Source: CAZDCD01 sp964503885
GTDB lineage: Bacteria > Bacteroidota > Bacteroidia > Bacteroidales > UBA10428
Assembly (NCBI GenBank): GCA_964503885.1
Contig: CAZDCD010000010.1
Coordinates: forward strand, 86,118-150,117
Length of the DNA: 64,000 nt
Direction of reading: 5' to 3'
Both the position numbers and the translations under genes were made by a program. Shown piece by piece: positions 56,311 through 64,000 of the stretch. How positions within the stretch are numbered: position 1 is the first letter of the stretch; each line of letters begins with the position of its first letter. A model generated the notes under the pieces. That model ran no database searches. It was not told the DNA's origin and was given only the letters and a program-made list of their open reading frames with translations.

Positions 56311-57309
56311 TTAAAAATTCTTCACCGGATAATACACCCTCGTCAGCCATTTCGAAGTATCAGGCTCAGCAGAAGGATCAGTCACATATTGCTCCATCGG
56401 ATCACCGGCCAGCGTAAAACCCTTTTTCTCAATCCATTCCTGCAGATAACCATGTGCATCGCCGATCTTGTTATAAAAGCCGTAAAAATCGACTTTGGCG
56501 ACATTGCTGTCCGGAAACCGGCCTGACAGGATGTCTTTTCTGGCTTGCAGCAGCTTGCTGCAGGGGATTCCCATCTCGAGGTCGATGATCCCGTCCGATA
56601 TTTTATGATATACTGCGTAGGGTGAACCGGTCATTTCAGCTCCCGAAGATCGGATATAGTTCATCAGCCTGTCATAGGAAGCAGCCATCTGAGTTGAGAC
56701 GTCTTCCCATTTACAGTTTTTGCGGATGCTGACGTACGGAAATCCTTTCAGTTTCACGATTTCTGCCGAATAAGGGGGCAAATTGGTAGCCACGCTGTCG
56801 AGATTTTTCAGTCCTTTTTCAAAATCCTTTCCGACAATTTTATCCATCATCAGCCCAAAGTATTTAGTAAGTGGGTTAACACCCATATCAGTATTGTACT
56901 CTAAAGTGACTTTAGTCTTATCTCCTGTTCTTTTAAAAGTATACGTGGAGGAGGCAAGGCCATGCTTCATAAAATCCATCTCGGTAATGATGGAATCATA
57001 TGGGTAGGAATCAATGATGGTCAGTTTCCCATTGCCAACACCCCTGTGATTGCTTTCCCATGTATAATATGCACCGGTCCCGGTATTGTTGGTTGAATAT
57101 TCAATATTCATCAGCGTATCGATCCGGTGCCAGGGTGACCATTTTTCCCAGTTCCGGAGGTTGTTGACCTGGTCAAACAGCACCTTTTGCGGGGCGTCAA
57201 TGACCATCGACCGTTCCACATGTATTTTTGAAGGCAGGAATAATCCTACGATGACAACAAGCACAAACAGTGCAAGGATGATGACCAGAATTCTCAGAAA
57301 TGTTTTCAT
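56311..57309 (-). CDS. SRPBCC domain protein with GyrI-like effector domain
   Basis: A 332-residue protein with an N-terminal hydrophobic segment (about 4-26). The first half (about 28-175) is an SRPBCC/polyketide-cyclase domain ('VERSMVIDAPQKVLFDQVNN', 'NWEKWSPWHRIDTLMNIEYS', 'FMKHGLASSTYTFKRTGD'); the second half (about 185-332) is a GyrI-like/effector-binding domain ('YVSIRKNCKWEDVSTQMAA', 'GSPYAVYHKISDG', 'FYGFYNKIGDAHGYLQEWIE'). Both bind small hydrophobic ligands. It has no DNA-binding domain. Upstream sits a region with two similar 17-bp palindromes (57518-57577). Confidence 0.88.
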   Translation of the reverse strand: MKTFLRILVIILALFVLVVIVGLFLPSKIHVERSMVIDAPQKVLFDQVNNLRNWEKWSPWHRIDTLMNIEYSTNNTGTGAYYTWESNHRGVGNGKLTIIDSYPYDSIITEMDFMKHGLASSTYTFKRTGDKTKVTLEYNTDMGVNPLTKYFGLMMDKIVGKDFEKGLKNLDSVATNLPPYSAEIVKLKGFPYVSIRKNCKWEDVSTQMAASYDRLMNYIRSSGAEMTGSPYAVYHKISDGIIDLEMGIPCSKLLQARKDILSGRFPDSNVAKVDFYGFYNKIGDAHGYLQEWIEKKGFTLAGDPMEQYVTDPSAEPDTSKWLTRVYYPVKNF

Positions 57310-57791
57310 TGGGTTGTTGGTTTTTATTTATACTAAATTAAAATAAAGGTAGGAAAAAGTTTTTAAATGTGCCAGAGATATTGGATACCAGATATCGAAG
57401 TGTAGCGAAGAGCCTTTCTTGGCATGCAGCATGCGGGCCATAGTTACAGTATTGGATCAAATATGCAAGAGTAAGGAAGAAAAAGGCAGATAAAAACCTG
57501 ATGATACATGAAAAAAGTTATCGACCTACGATAAAAAAATATCGTCATCTAATAATTCAATTATCATGTCACGATAATTATTCAACTGATAATTCTGTTG
57601 TTGCAAAGAAATGCAACTGCTGTTAAGGTGAAACAATTGTATCATAGCCCGTCACCTGTCACCCATTACCATACTGAAAAAAGATCCCAAGATGGTATTT
57701 AACATGCTGCATGCTCAATACCCCAAGCCGCATGCCATTTCACCGCATACTGATTACTCCCGGCACGCCACACTCTTCACTCACACTGATT
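57310..57791. other. 482-bp intergenic region with repeated palindromes
   Basis: No gene is seen. It contains two TTATCR-N5-CGATAA dyads (57518-57534 and 57561-57577), which are annotated separately. The rest has no supported element. Confidence 0.5.
57518..57577. promoter_or_regulatory. Two 17-bp dyads, candidate operator pair
   Basis: TTATCG-N5-CGATAA at 57518-57534 and TTATCA-N5-CGATAA at 57561-57577 share arm sequence and 5-bp spacer, with centres 43 bp apart (about four helical turns). They lie 209-268 bp upstream of the SRPBCC/GyrI gene. A regulator is not known. Confidence 0.45.
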
Positions 57792-60734
57792 TCAGTACCT
57801 GGGGTCTTTCCTGAACGGCAGCCTGGCCATTTTCTCCACCTCGATGCTCGGAAAGCCGAACTCTTCAACCACGGTGCCTAAAATAAGGTATATGCCGTAA
57901 CCACGGAAGGGGTATTGCTTCAGCGAATCGGGAAAATTCACGGTATCGAAGAACTCTCCCGAGGTATCGAAAAAACAGCCGAAATGCATCCATTCGCCTT
58001 TTACCGTCCTTACATTTTTAAGCGTGACCAGATCGCCGAGGATGCGTATCTTTTTACCCACGTAGCTGGCAAGGTCCCTGGCCAGCACATTGCCGCGGAA
58101 CCGGGTCTCGAGCATGTCGAAATACGAAACCGATACCGGGAAACCCAGGAGCCCGATCTCATCGTAGGCATCTTCGAGCCTGCTCTGTTCAAGCTCAGGC
58201 AATGAGAATTCCTTTGGTTTCTCATAGAAAAGCCGTTTGGTCACCGGTTTCTTGTCGCTTTTGCCCGGCAGCATGTGTGCTTCCCATAAAAGCTGCTTTT
58301 TTGTTTTTCCGGTAAACCTGAACGCGTCGAGACGGATAAGGACGATGAGCTGCTCGATACCCAAAGGGATGCGTGCAATGAATTCCTCAAGTGAGGTGTA
58401 GTTACCGTTTTTCATCCGCTCTTCGGGAATGGCCTCGGCGATGCGGGTCTCGAGGTTCATGACATGAATAAGGCCCAAGTAAATGTCCTTACCGCTGATG
58501 CTTGTCATGTACATGCTGTGGTTTACGCACGGCAGGCGTATGTTACCTCCCCACCGTTTGGCTTCGTTCACGTATACCCTTGTGCGGTAAAAACCGCCGA
58601 AATTGTTGATCACGGCCACCATGAATTCAAGCGGGAAATAGGTTTTCAGGTAGAGGCTCTGGTAACTTTCTACGGCATACGAGGCGGAATGGGCCTTGGA
58701 AAAGGCATACCCGGCAAACGAGGCCACCTGCCGCCACACTTCTGCCGAAAGCTCATGGGTATAGCCCCGTTCACGGCAGTTGTTGAAAAACCTGTTCTGT
58801 ATCCGCTCGAACTCTTTTTTCGATCTGAATTTCCCGGCCATGGCCCTGCGAAGGATATCGGCATCCGACAGGTCGAGCCCGGCAAAATGGTGGCATATCT
58901 TGATCACGTCTTCCTGGTATACCATCACCCCGAAAGTCTCCTTAAGCTGTTCCTCCATCACCGGGTGCAGGTACTGAAAATTGCCGTTGCTGTGAAACCG
59001 TTTGATGTACTCTTTCATCATCCCCGATTTGGCGACGCCGGGACGGATGATGGAGCTGGCTGCCACCAGGCTCAGGTAATTGTCGCATTTCAGCTTTTTA
59101 AGCAATCCCCTCATGGCAGGGCTTTCGATGTAAAAGCATCCGTTGGTCTCGCCGATGTAAAGCATCCTGTTGATCTTTTCATCATGCTTGAACTGCTGCA
59201 TCTGGTGCACATCCACTTTCACTCCCCTGTTTTCGCGGATGATCCCCACACTCTCATTGATATGGCCTATACCCCGCTGGCTGAGAATATCGAGCTTTTC
59301 ATACCCGATCTCCTCGGCAGTATACATGTCGAACTGTGTGGTGGGAAAGCCTTTGGGTGGCAGGTCGAGCGCAGTGTAGCAGGTCACCGGCTCTTCGGAG
59401 ATGATGATCCCCCCGGCATGTATGCTTCGTAAGTTGGGAAAATCCATGAGCAGGTTGCCGACCTCGAACATGCGGCCGGTGATGCTGTCGCTGTTTACCG
59501 GTGCCCCGGGGCTTTCCACAAGACTGTCGATCTCTTCCCTGGGAAGGCCGTATACTTTGCCCAGCTCACGGAATATGGCACGGTCCCTGAACGTGGATAT
59601 GGTGCCGATAAGGGCGGTATGTTTGGTTCCGTAGCGCCTGAAGATGTACTCCTGTACCTCCTCACGGTCCTTCCACGAGTAGTCGATGTCGAAATCGGGC
59701 GGGGAGGTGCGTTTGGGGTTGATGAAGCGTTCGAAATACAGGTTCAGCTCTATCGGGTCGACATCGGTGATTTTCAGGCAGAAGGCCACAATGCTGTTGG
59801 CCCCGCTGCCCCTGCCCACATGATAAAAACCGCGGCTCATCGAATAGCGCACGATATCCCATGTGATCAGAAAATATGCCGAAAACCCCAGCCTGTCGAT
59901 CACTTCGAGCTCATGCCTGACCCTTCCGAGCGCTTCTTTGTTTTTTTTCCCGTAACGGTACTCAAGCCCGTCATACGCAAGCTTTTCAAGCAGCAGCTTA
60001 TCGTCGTACCGGCTGCCGGTAAAAGTCTGCTTGTTTTTTATGGTGCTGTAATCGAACCCGGTCTCGCACTCGCCGGCAAGCTCCACGGCATTGCGAAGGA
60101 GCTGCGGGTAATCTTCGTACATGATGCGCATGAAATCAGGGGGGAGCAGCACCTCTTTCGGCGAGGCCAGCTGCTCCGGAGTGAGCTTCGAAAGCAGTGT
60201 ATTGTTGTCAATTGCCCGCAAGTGGCGGTGCAGTGCGTAATCGGTATCTTTGAGGAATGTAACCGGGCTAAAGGCCACAAGCCTGTCCTGCCGGTACCGC
60301 AGCCGCGAGGTGACAAGCTTGTTAAGCTCGCCGGGCTGTACCCCGAAGTACTCGTTTTCCCTGAGCTGCCGGGGAATCTTTGAGGGGAACGGATAGACCA
60401 GGTATGCATCGGAAAAGGCAGGAGGAACAGCGGGCAGGGGAGTCTCCGAAAGGTTATGACGGGTGAGGAATTCGTTGATCTCCCGGAAGCCTTTGTTGTT
60501 TGTGGCAATGGCGGTATACAGATGATGGTGTTTGTCATCCCTGAATTCAATGCCGGTAATGGGTTTGATGCCGTTCATCCGGCATTCCTTCACGAATTCT
60601 ATGGTGCCCATGGTGTTGTTGATGTCGGTGAGGGCAAGCGCCTCCACGTTGTTTCGGCTGGCTTCACCGACAAGCTTTTCAACTGAAATGGTGCCGTATC
60701 GGAGGCTGTAATAGGAGTGGCAGTTCAGATACAT
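57792..60734 (-). CDS. DnaE-type DNA polymerase III alpha subunit, short accessory type
   Basis: A 980-residue DnaE family polymerase, shorter than replicative DnaE (about 1,160-1,250). It has a PHP domain whose first motif is degenerate ('LNCHSYYSLRYG', one His lost), palm motifs 'FYHVGRGSGANSIVAFCLKI' and catalytic Asp pair 'SPPDFDIDYSW' (about 348), 'HAGGIIISEEPVTCYTALD', thumb/fingers and a C-terminal OB fold ('GKKIRILGDLVTLKNVRTV'). The sequence does not carry the tau- or clamp-binding tail of the main enzyme, so it is probably the error-prone DnaE2/ImuC type used after DNA damage. Here no lexA or dinB lies beside it. Tandem palindromes sit in its promoter (60738-60777). Confidence 0.92.
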   Translation of the reverse strand: MYLNCHSYYSLRYGTISVEKLVGEASRNNVEALALTDINNTMGTIEFVKECRMNGIKPITGIEFRDDKHHHLYTAIATNNKGFREINEFLTRHNLSETPLPAVPPAFSDAYLVYPFPSKIPRQLRENEYFGVQPGELNKLVTSRLRYRQDRLVAFSPVTFLKDTDYALHRHLRAIDNNTLLSKLTPEQLASPKEVLLPPDFMRIMYEDYPQLLRNAVELAGECETGFDYSTIKNKQTFTGSRYDDKLLLEKLAYDGLEYRYGKKNKEALGRVRHELEVIDRLGFSAYFLITWDIVRYSMSRGFYHVGRGSGANSIVAFCLKITDVDPIELNLYFERFINPKRTSPPDFDIDYSWKDREEVQEYIFRRYGTKHTALIGTISTFRDRAIFRELGKVYGLPREEIDSLVESPGAPVNSDSITGRMFEVGNLLMDFPNLRSIHAGGIIISEEPVTCYTALDLPPKGFPTTQFDMYTAEEIGYEKLDILSQRGIGHINESVGIIRENRGVKVDVHQMQQFKHDEKINRMLYIGETNGCFYIESPAMRGLLKKLKCDNYLSLVAASSIIRPGVAKSGMMKEYIKRFHSNGNFQYLHPVMEEQLKETFGVMVYQEDVIKICHHFAGLDLSDADILRRAMAGKFRSKKEFERIQNRFFNNCRERGYTHELSAEVWRQVASFAGYAFSKAHSASYAVESYQSLYLKTYFPLEFMVAVINNFGGFYRTRVYVNEAKRWGGNIRLPCVNHSMYMTSISGKDIYLGLIHVMNLETRIAEAIPEERMKNGNYTSLEEFIARIPLGIEQLIVLIRLDAFRFTGKTKKQLLWEAHMLPGKSDKKPVTKRLFYEKPKEFSLPELEQSRLEDAYDEIGLLGFPVSVSYFDMLETRFRGNVLARDLASYVGKKIRILGDLVTLKNVRTVKGEWMHFGCFFDTSGEFFDTVNFPDSLKQYPFRGYGIYLILGTVVEEFGFPSIEVEKMARLPFRKDPRY

Positions 60735-60737
60735 TAA

Positions 60738-60777
60738 TGATTATATTATAATCAAATTTAAAGATTAAAATATAATC
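60738..60777 (-). promoter_or_regulatory. Tandem GATTA-N5-TAATC operators over the dnaE promoter
   Basis: Two dyads, 60739-60753 (flanked to a 17-bp perfect palindrome 60738-60754) and 60763-60777, share GATTA-N5-TAATC with centres 24 bp apart. On the minus strand a perfect -7 box TAAATTTG lies at 60760-60753 and a TTTG at 60780-60777, so the two dyads cover the start region and the space between -33 and -7. The layout suggests repression, possibly by an SOS-type regulator. Confidence 0.55.
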
Positions 60778-60806
60778 AAATAAATTTTGAAAAGCAAGAT
60801 TTAAGT

Positions 60807-61502
60807 TTAATTTAACCCTGTTCCTGAAAACTGCAGGTATACATCTTTTCGAAATTCCAGGTCACTGCTTGAAAAGGCGTCTTTCCAACTTGAGATAGTA
60901 TGATCATCTACAATAATCGTGAGGGTTTTCCTGATGGAATCTTCATAGCTTACTGGTCTGATATGGAGGAGTTTATTTATATCTTCGTTTCGACATACTA
61001 CCTCTATTTTCATACTATCGACCAATGCTGTTGCAAGCTTATACGATACAGAAGTGATGAAATACAACCAGTAAGAAGATAATTTTGGTGTCATGACAGG
61101 CACAACAAAGATAAGCCGTTTCAGACCACGTACTTTTGCATATCGAAGCAACATTTCTTTATAGGTGAGTATATCAGGGCCTCCGATGTCAAAATCTTTG
61201 TTGAACGTTGTTTCGTTCAGGAGCGATTCTTCAAGGATTTTAAGCGCATCTGCAATACCAATTGGCTGGCATTTGGCGTTTAACCATTTTGGTGCGATCA
61301 TTACCGGCAGTTTCTCGACCAGGTCCCGGATAATTTCGAATGAAGCGCTGCCTGAGCCGATGATTATTCCTGCACGCAGGGTTGTAAGATTGTAGTTCTC
61401 GCTTATGTGATACGTGGTAAACTTTGCTGATCTGCAATTCTAAAGCTGCTCCATGTTTTCCGGACCGGTCATATTGCTGAGGTTTAATTCAAAGAACGGG
61501 AT
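60807..61502 (-). pseudogene. SDR/NAD-epimerase (YbjT-like) gene remnant with internal stop
   Basis: Reading the minus strand, 'TTYHISENYNLTTLRAGI', 'IIGSGSASFEIIRDLVEKLP', 'VMIAPKWLNAKCQPIGIAD' and 'KDFDIGGPDILTYKEMLLRY' match the C-terminal half of NAD(P)-binding epimerase/oxidoreductases (YbjT/YtfG type). A TAG at 61442-61440 interrupts the frame, and the region upstream ('FFELNLSNMTGPENMEQL') stops again within 60 bases. The N-terminal Rossmann glycine motif is missing altogether. The open part (to 61439) may still be translated from a later ATG at 61301 but cannot bind the dinucleotide. Confidence 0.75.
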
Positions 61503-61561
61503 TCATCAAAACATGAGATATGACGCCAGTAAGTTTTAGTTAATTGATAGGTATTATTAAT

Positions 61562-63193
61562 TTATTTATAGGTATATAGTTCAAGTCTTTGAATACTATA
61601 TTCTCCCACAGGAATACGGATATGCCGTCCCTGATGAGTTTGGTCGCCATTAAGATGCCGCAGGATTTTCCAATTATTATTATCGAATACACCTTCATCA
61701 ACTTTTAATATTCCGGCATTTAATGAATCGTTGTGTAAAGGTTTAAAAGTTACCACTATGCCTGTACCTGCAATATAGAATTCTTTTTCCGCAGTCTGAA
61801 TCATAATTGCACTTGCCAGAGGCCATTCATCTTCTTCAGCTTCCGGCGACCAACCTAATGAATATGCGTGACGAAACGTACATTCAAATTCTCCCATTTG
61901 AATTATCGTATCCTGATTTTCCTTATCAAGCAGAGCTCCCTCTATTTTACCCTGCCCTTGATTTGATGTGATCATTGGTATAAGTTGTGAAATTAAATGA
62001 TACATTTTTCCGATTGGCTCGCCATCTGGCCTGTCAGTTGATTCGATTGAGAACGGTGAGAATCCCAGGGCATTATAATGTGCAATTGCATATAATGATT
62101 TGGATGCTACTGTATTGTCAAAACGGTGCTCCGGAATAAATAAGGGATCTCCCTGTTGGGTATATAAATCGTTCCAGTGTTTGAATTCAGGAAAGTAAAT
62201 ATCCGGTGCCAGAAAATCTATTGATGGCCCGGCTGCTTTCCAAACATCCATTAAATGTGGTAAGGGACCTCCGCTTGGGTATCCGCTTCCCGGCTCTTTG
62301 TTTGGTCGGTTTAAGGCTGCATTAACATACATGGGCAAAGGATAGATTTTTTTCCCTGCTTCAACAATTTTATTGGTGTATTTTGAATAATACCATGCCA
62401 TGAAAATTTCATCAGTATGAACTCCCTTTCCAAAGATTTCTTCCCAATTCCCATTAGTTTTAAACCCGTTTTTCCTCCATTTATCCAAAAATTCCGGTAC
62501 AAGTTTGGTCTTATTGCGCTGCATGTAGGCAATCAGATCTGCGGGTACATCTTTTTTAAATAACTCATTTGCTGGATTATAATAGTCTCTTGCAGTTGGC
62601 AACATACCGATTTCATTTTCTACCTGAATCATGATTACAGTGTGGTTTACCCCATCAAAATCCTTAATGAAATTCATTAATCTTTCAAAAGCATTAAGAT
62701 CAGCCTGTAAATTAGAATCGCTGAAAGGGGTTAATATTTCATGGCTTCGGTATTTATCATCTTTTGCTCTTGGAAATTTTTCCTGGTTTAGCTTAACCCA
62801 TGTAGGAACATAACATGACATGCTGTTTTTCCAGGATGCGAACCAAAGAAAAACTATTTTTAATTTGTGATTTCGGGCTTCAGTTATTAATTGTTCAGTA
62901 AGAGAAAAATCAAATTTACCCTGTTCATTTTCAATAATATCCCAATAAACCGGAATCAACACAGTATTGAGATTCATGGCTTTTAATTTTGGCCATATTG
63001 GTTGCATATACTGAACAGCTGTTGCTGAGGAATTTCCCAATTCTCCTCCGAGAATGATAAAGGGTTTACCATTCACTATGAATTGCGTTGTATTCCCTTT
63101 TTTCCTGAGAAAGGGAATTTGATCCTGTTTATTGCAGGCGATACTGCTAAAAATAACAAGTACTATAATCACGGATTTCGATAAGGCAGTCAT
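61562..63193 (-). CDS. GH35 beta-galactosidase-like lipoprotein (DUF5597 C-terminus)
   Basis: A 543-residue lipoprotein with lipobox 'IFSSIACNKQ'. The N-terminal TIM barrel fits GH35: 'PFIILGGELGNSSATAVQYM', 'LNTVLIPVYWDIIENEQGKF', acid/base Glu in 'VIMIQVENEIGMLPTAR' (about 190) and nucleophile Glu in 'PLFIPEHRFDNT' (about 353). The C-terminus (about 380-540) corresponds to the DUF5597 module found after GH35 in Bacteroidota. Substrate is probably a beta-galactoside of plant or algal origin, possibly pectin or xyloglucan side chains. It has the promoter-like TTATTTGGAT 31 bp upstream. Confidence 0.9.
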   Translation of the reverse strand: MTALSKSVIIVLVIFSSIACNKQDQIPFLRKKGNTTQFIVNGKPFIILGGELGNSSATAVQYMQPIWPKLKAMNLNTVLIPVYWDIIENEQGKFDFSLTEQLITEARNHKLKIVFLWFASWKNSMSCYVPTWVKLNQEKFPRAKDDKYRSHEILTPFSDSNLQADLNAFERLMNFIKDFDGVNHTVIMIQVENEIGMLPTARDYYNPANELFKKDVPADLIAYMQRNKTKLVPEFLDKWRKNGFKTNGNWEEIFGKGVHTDEIFMAWYYSKYTNKIVEAGKKIYPLPMYVNAALNRPNKEPGSGYPSGGPLPHLMDVWKAAGPSIDFLAPDIYFPEFKHWNDLYTQQGDPLFIPEHRFDNTVASKSLYAIAHYNALGFSPFSIESTDRPDGEPIGKMYHLISQLIPMITSNQGQGKIEGALLDKENQDTIIQMGEFECTFRHAYSLGWSPEAEEDEWPLASAIMIQTAEKEFYIAGTGIVVTFKPLHNDSLNAGILKVDEGVFDNNNWKILRHLNGDQTHQGRHIRIPVGEYSIQRLELYTYK

Positions 63194-63223
63194 TCTATTT
63201 ACTTTTTATGTATACTAAAATGC

Positions 63224-63233
63224 ATCCAAATAA
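63224..63233 (-). promoter_or_regulatory. TTATTTGGAT motif upstream of GH35 gene
   Basis: On the minus strand the decamer TTATTTGGAT ends 31 bp before the start codon (63193). It is identical to the motifs at 15105 and 18963. Confidence 0.4.
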
Positions 63234-63378
63234 ACCTGCCGCAAACATTTCGATAAGTACAACCTGCTAACAAACTGTCTGCTGCAGGCAGGTTGTGTTT
63301 ATTTCTGTTATCAGGTAAAATTGGCAATAAAGACGCAACCGATTTACATGTTGAAACGTCTAAATAACAACTTAAAAT

Positions 63379-63876
63379 ATGCTTATGAAACCGATTGCTT
63401 CTTGTTTCTGCACCTACTTATTGATTATGGCATTAATCAACTGCTCCAAAGAAGACAAAATTACGTTAAATGAAGAAAATCTTAAAGGATTTTGGTCCGA
63501 AGAAGATTACCTTGAGGAATATAATCGAATATCAAGATTAGAATTCAATTTTAAGGAAGATTATAGTCTGAAGATCCAAAGAAAAGAGTTCGATATACAA
63601 TCCGGTGAGGTTTAAGGATACAGGTACAGCGCATTTGGCAATTACAGGTTAGAAGATGATCAGCTTTATTTCTATAACCTGTTTGGCTATAGTAATGATG
63701 ATACACAAGGATCGTATACAGAAATTGAAAATTTACAACTGGTACATGGAGGTTTGGGGGATTCGTATACAGTGACCTGCAAGCTCGAAGACAATGGTAA
63801 AAAAATATTATTCATGTATCCGCCTTGCGGTGAATTAGACAATTGCATCGGATCTGAGACATTTACAAGGGAATAA
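63379..63876 (+). pseudogene. Lipoprotein gene interrupted by a single in-frame stop
   Basis: The frame starts at ATG 63379 (ATG 63385 is equally possible) with a lipoprotein signal (lipobox 'MALINCSKE') and reads 'ENLKGFWSEEDYLEEYNRIS' and onward to TAA 63613-63615, then continues in the same frame to TAA 63874-63876 with coherent sequence ('GYRYSAFGNYRLEDDQLYFY', 'GDSYTVTCKLEDNGKKILF'). Total would be 165 residues of a small secreted lipocalin-like protein. The stop makes it a probable pseudogene, although a sequencing error cannot be excluded. Confidence 0.65.
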
Positions 63877-63906
63877 TTACGCTTTGAAAATCACGGGTAT
63901 GAATCC

Positions 63907-63973
63907 CCAAAGCAAACTTTGGAAACTTATTCCGCAGCAAAGCTGCGGGGAACCGATCCCGCCTGGGGCGGGA
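63907..63973. repeat. Three consecutive short tight hairpins
   Basis: CCAAAG/CTTTGG (63907-63922, loop 4), CCGCAGC/GCTGCGG (63932-63948, loop 3) and TCCCGCC/GGCGGGA (63957-63973, loop 3) lie in a row in a GC-rich stretch unlike the AT-rich surroundings. They could be a REP-like element or terminator of the preceding interrupted gene; the window ends before the pattern can be followed. Confidence 0.45.
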
Positions 63974-64000
63974 GAGCTCAGCGCAGCTAATCAGACCCTC

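Noticed and set aside
58464..59432. 322-codon open frame on the plus strand
   Set aside because: Fully antisense to the dnaE coding region; residues are His/Gly/Val-rich without a family match, typical of shadow frames.
59619..60383. 254-codon open frame on the plus strand
   Set aside because: Also antisense to dnaE; no domain recognised and no start signal.
1..64000. tRNA/rRNA genes, CRISPR arrays, insertion sequences or prophage
   Set aside because: Looked for cloverleaf-like stretches, regular repeats with spacers, transposase or phage structural motifs; none was recognised.

Overview
The window looks like a chromosomal segment of a free-living or gut-type member of the Bacteroidota (Bacteroidales/Marinilabiliales-like). 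This is inferred from the gene families: SusD and ECF-sigma remnants, many secreted glycoside hydrolases, type IX secretion (T9SS) sorting domains, a PorP/SprF-type protein, TonB machinery, and promoters fitting the Bacteroidota -7 box TAnnTTTG rather than -10/-35 and Shine-Dalgarno signals. No rRNA, tRNA, CRISPR array, integrase or insertion sequence was recognised.

Layout. (1) 1-7.9 kb is a partly decayed polysaccharide-utilisation region: the start of a sialate O-acetylesterase, a collapsed ECF-sigma/SusD remnant, intact GH115 (alpha-glucuronidase-like) and GH9 genes, and a GH43 pseudogene with a large internal deletion. The set suggests former glucuronoxylan/hemicellulose use. (2) 7.9-10.9 kb is a minus-strand operon: YceI protein, outer-membrane porin-like protein, second YceI-like protein, Rrf2 regulator, with a perfect 18-bp palindrome upstream. 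(3) 11.2-18.4 kb carries GH13, GH2, a TonB-dependent receptor and an esterase lipoprotein. (4) 19.0-31.7 kb is the most striking locus: a 3,134-residue repetitive secreted protein, a ~322-residue secreted protein, a 340-residue protein ending in a gliding-motility/T9SS type B domain, and a PorP/SprF-like protein. The first two lack a recognisable T9SS sorting domain but share the C-terminal motif GPxYYIPN. (5) 31.7-42.2 kb holds housekeeping and signalling genes: TPR protein, KAS III-like enzyme, TPR hybrid histidine kinase, TonB, small lipoprotein, LspA, DUF1080 protein, and a broken Fn3-domain gene. (6) 42.2-46.9 kb: GT2, GH8 with a T9SS type A tail, GT39 and PAP2 phosphatase, suggesting lipid-linked sugar transfer. 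(7) 47.1-49.7 kb: VTC-domain protein with DUF4956 membrane protein and two unknown exported proteins. (8) 50-56 kb: rubredoxin, nitroreductase, PurL and two downstream genes. (9) 56.3-64 kb: SRPBCC/GyrI protein, a second DnaE-type polymerase behind tandem palindromes, a broken SDR epimerase, a GH35 lipoprotein and an interrupted lipoprotein gene.

Main points: the giant-protein/T9SS operon is the best candidate for an undescribed system; several carbohydrate-related genes are decaying; and two operator-like palindrome sets (upstream of yceI and of dnaE) look worth testing.
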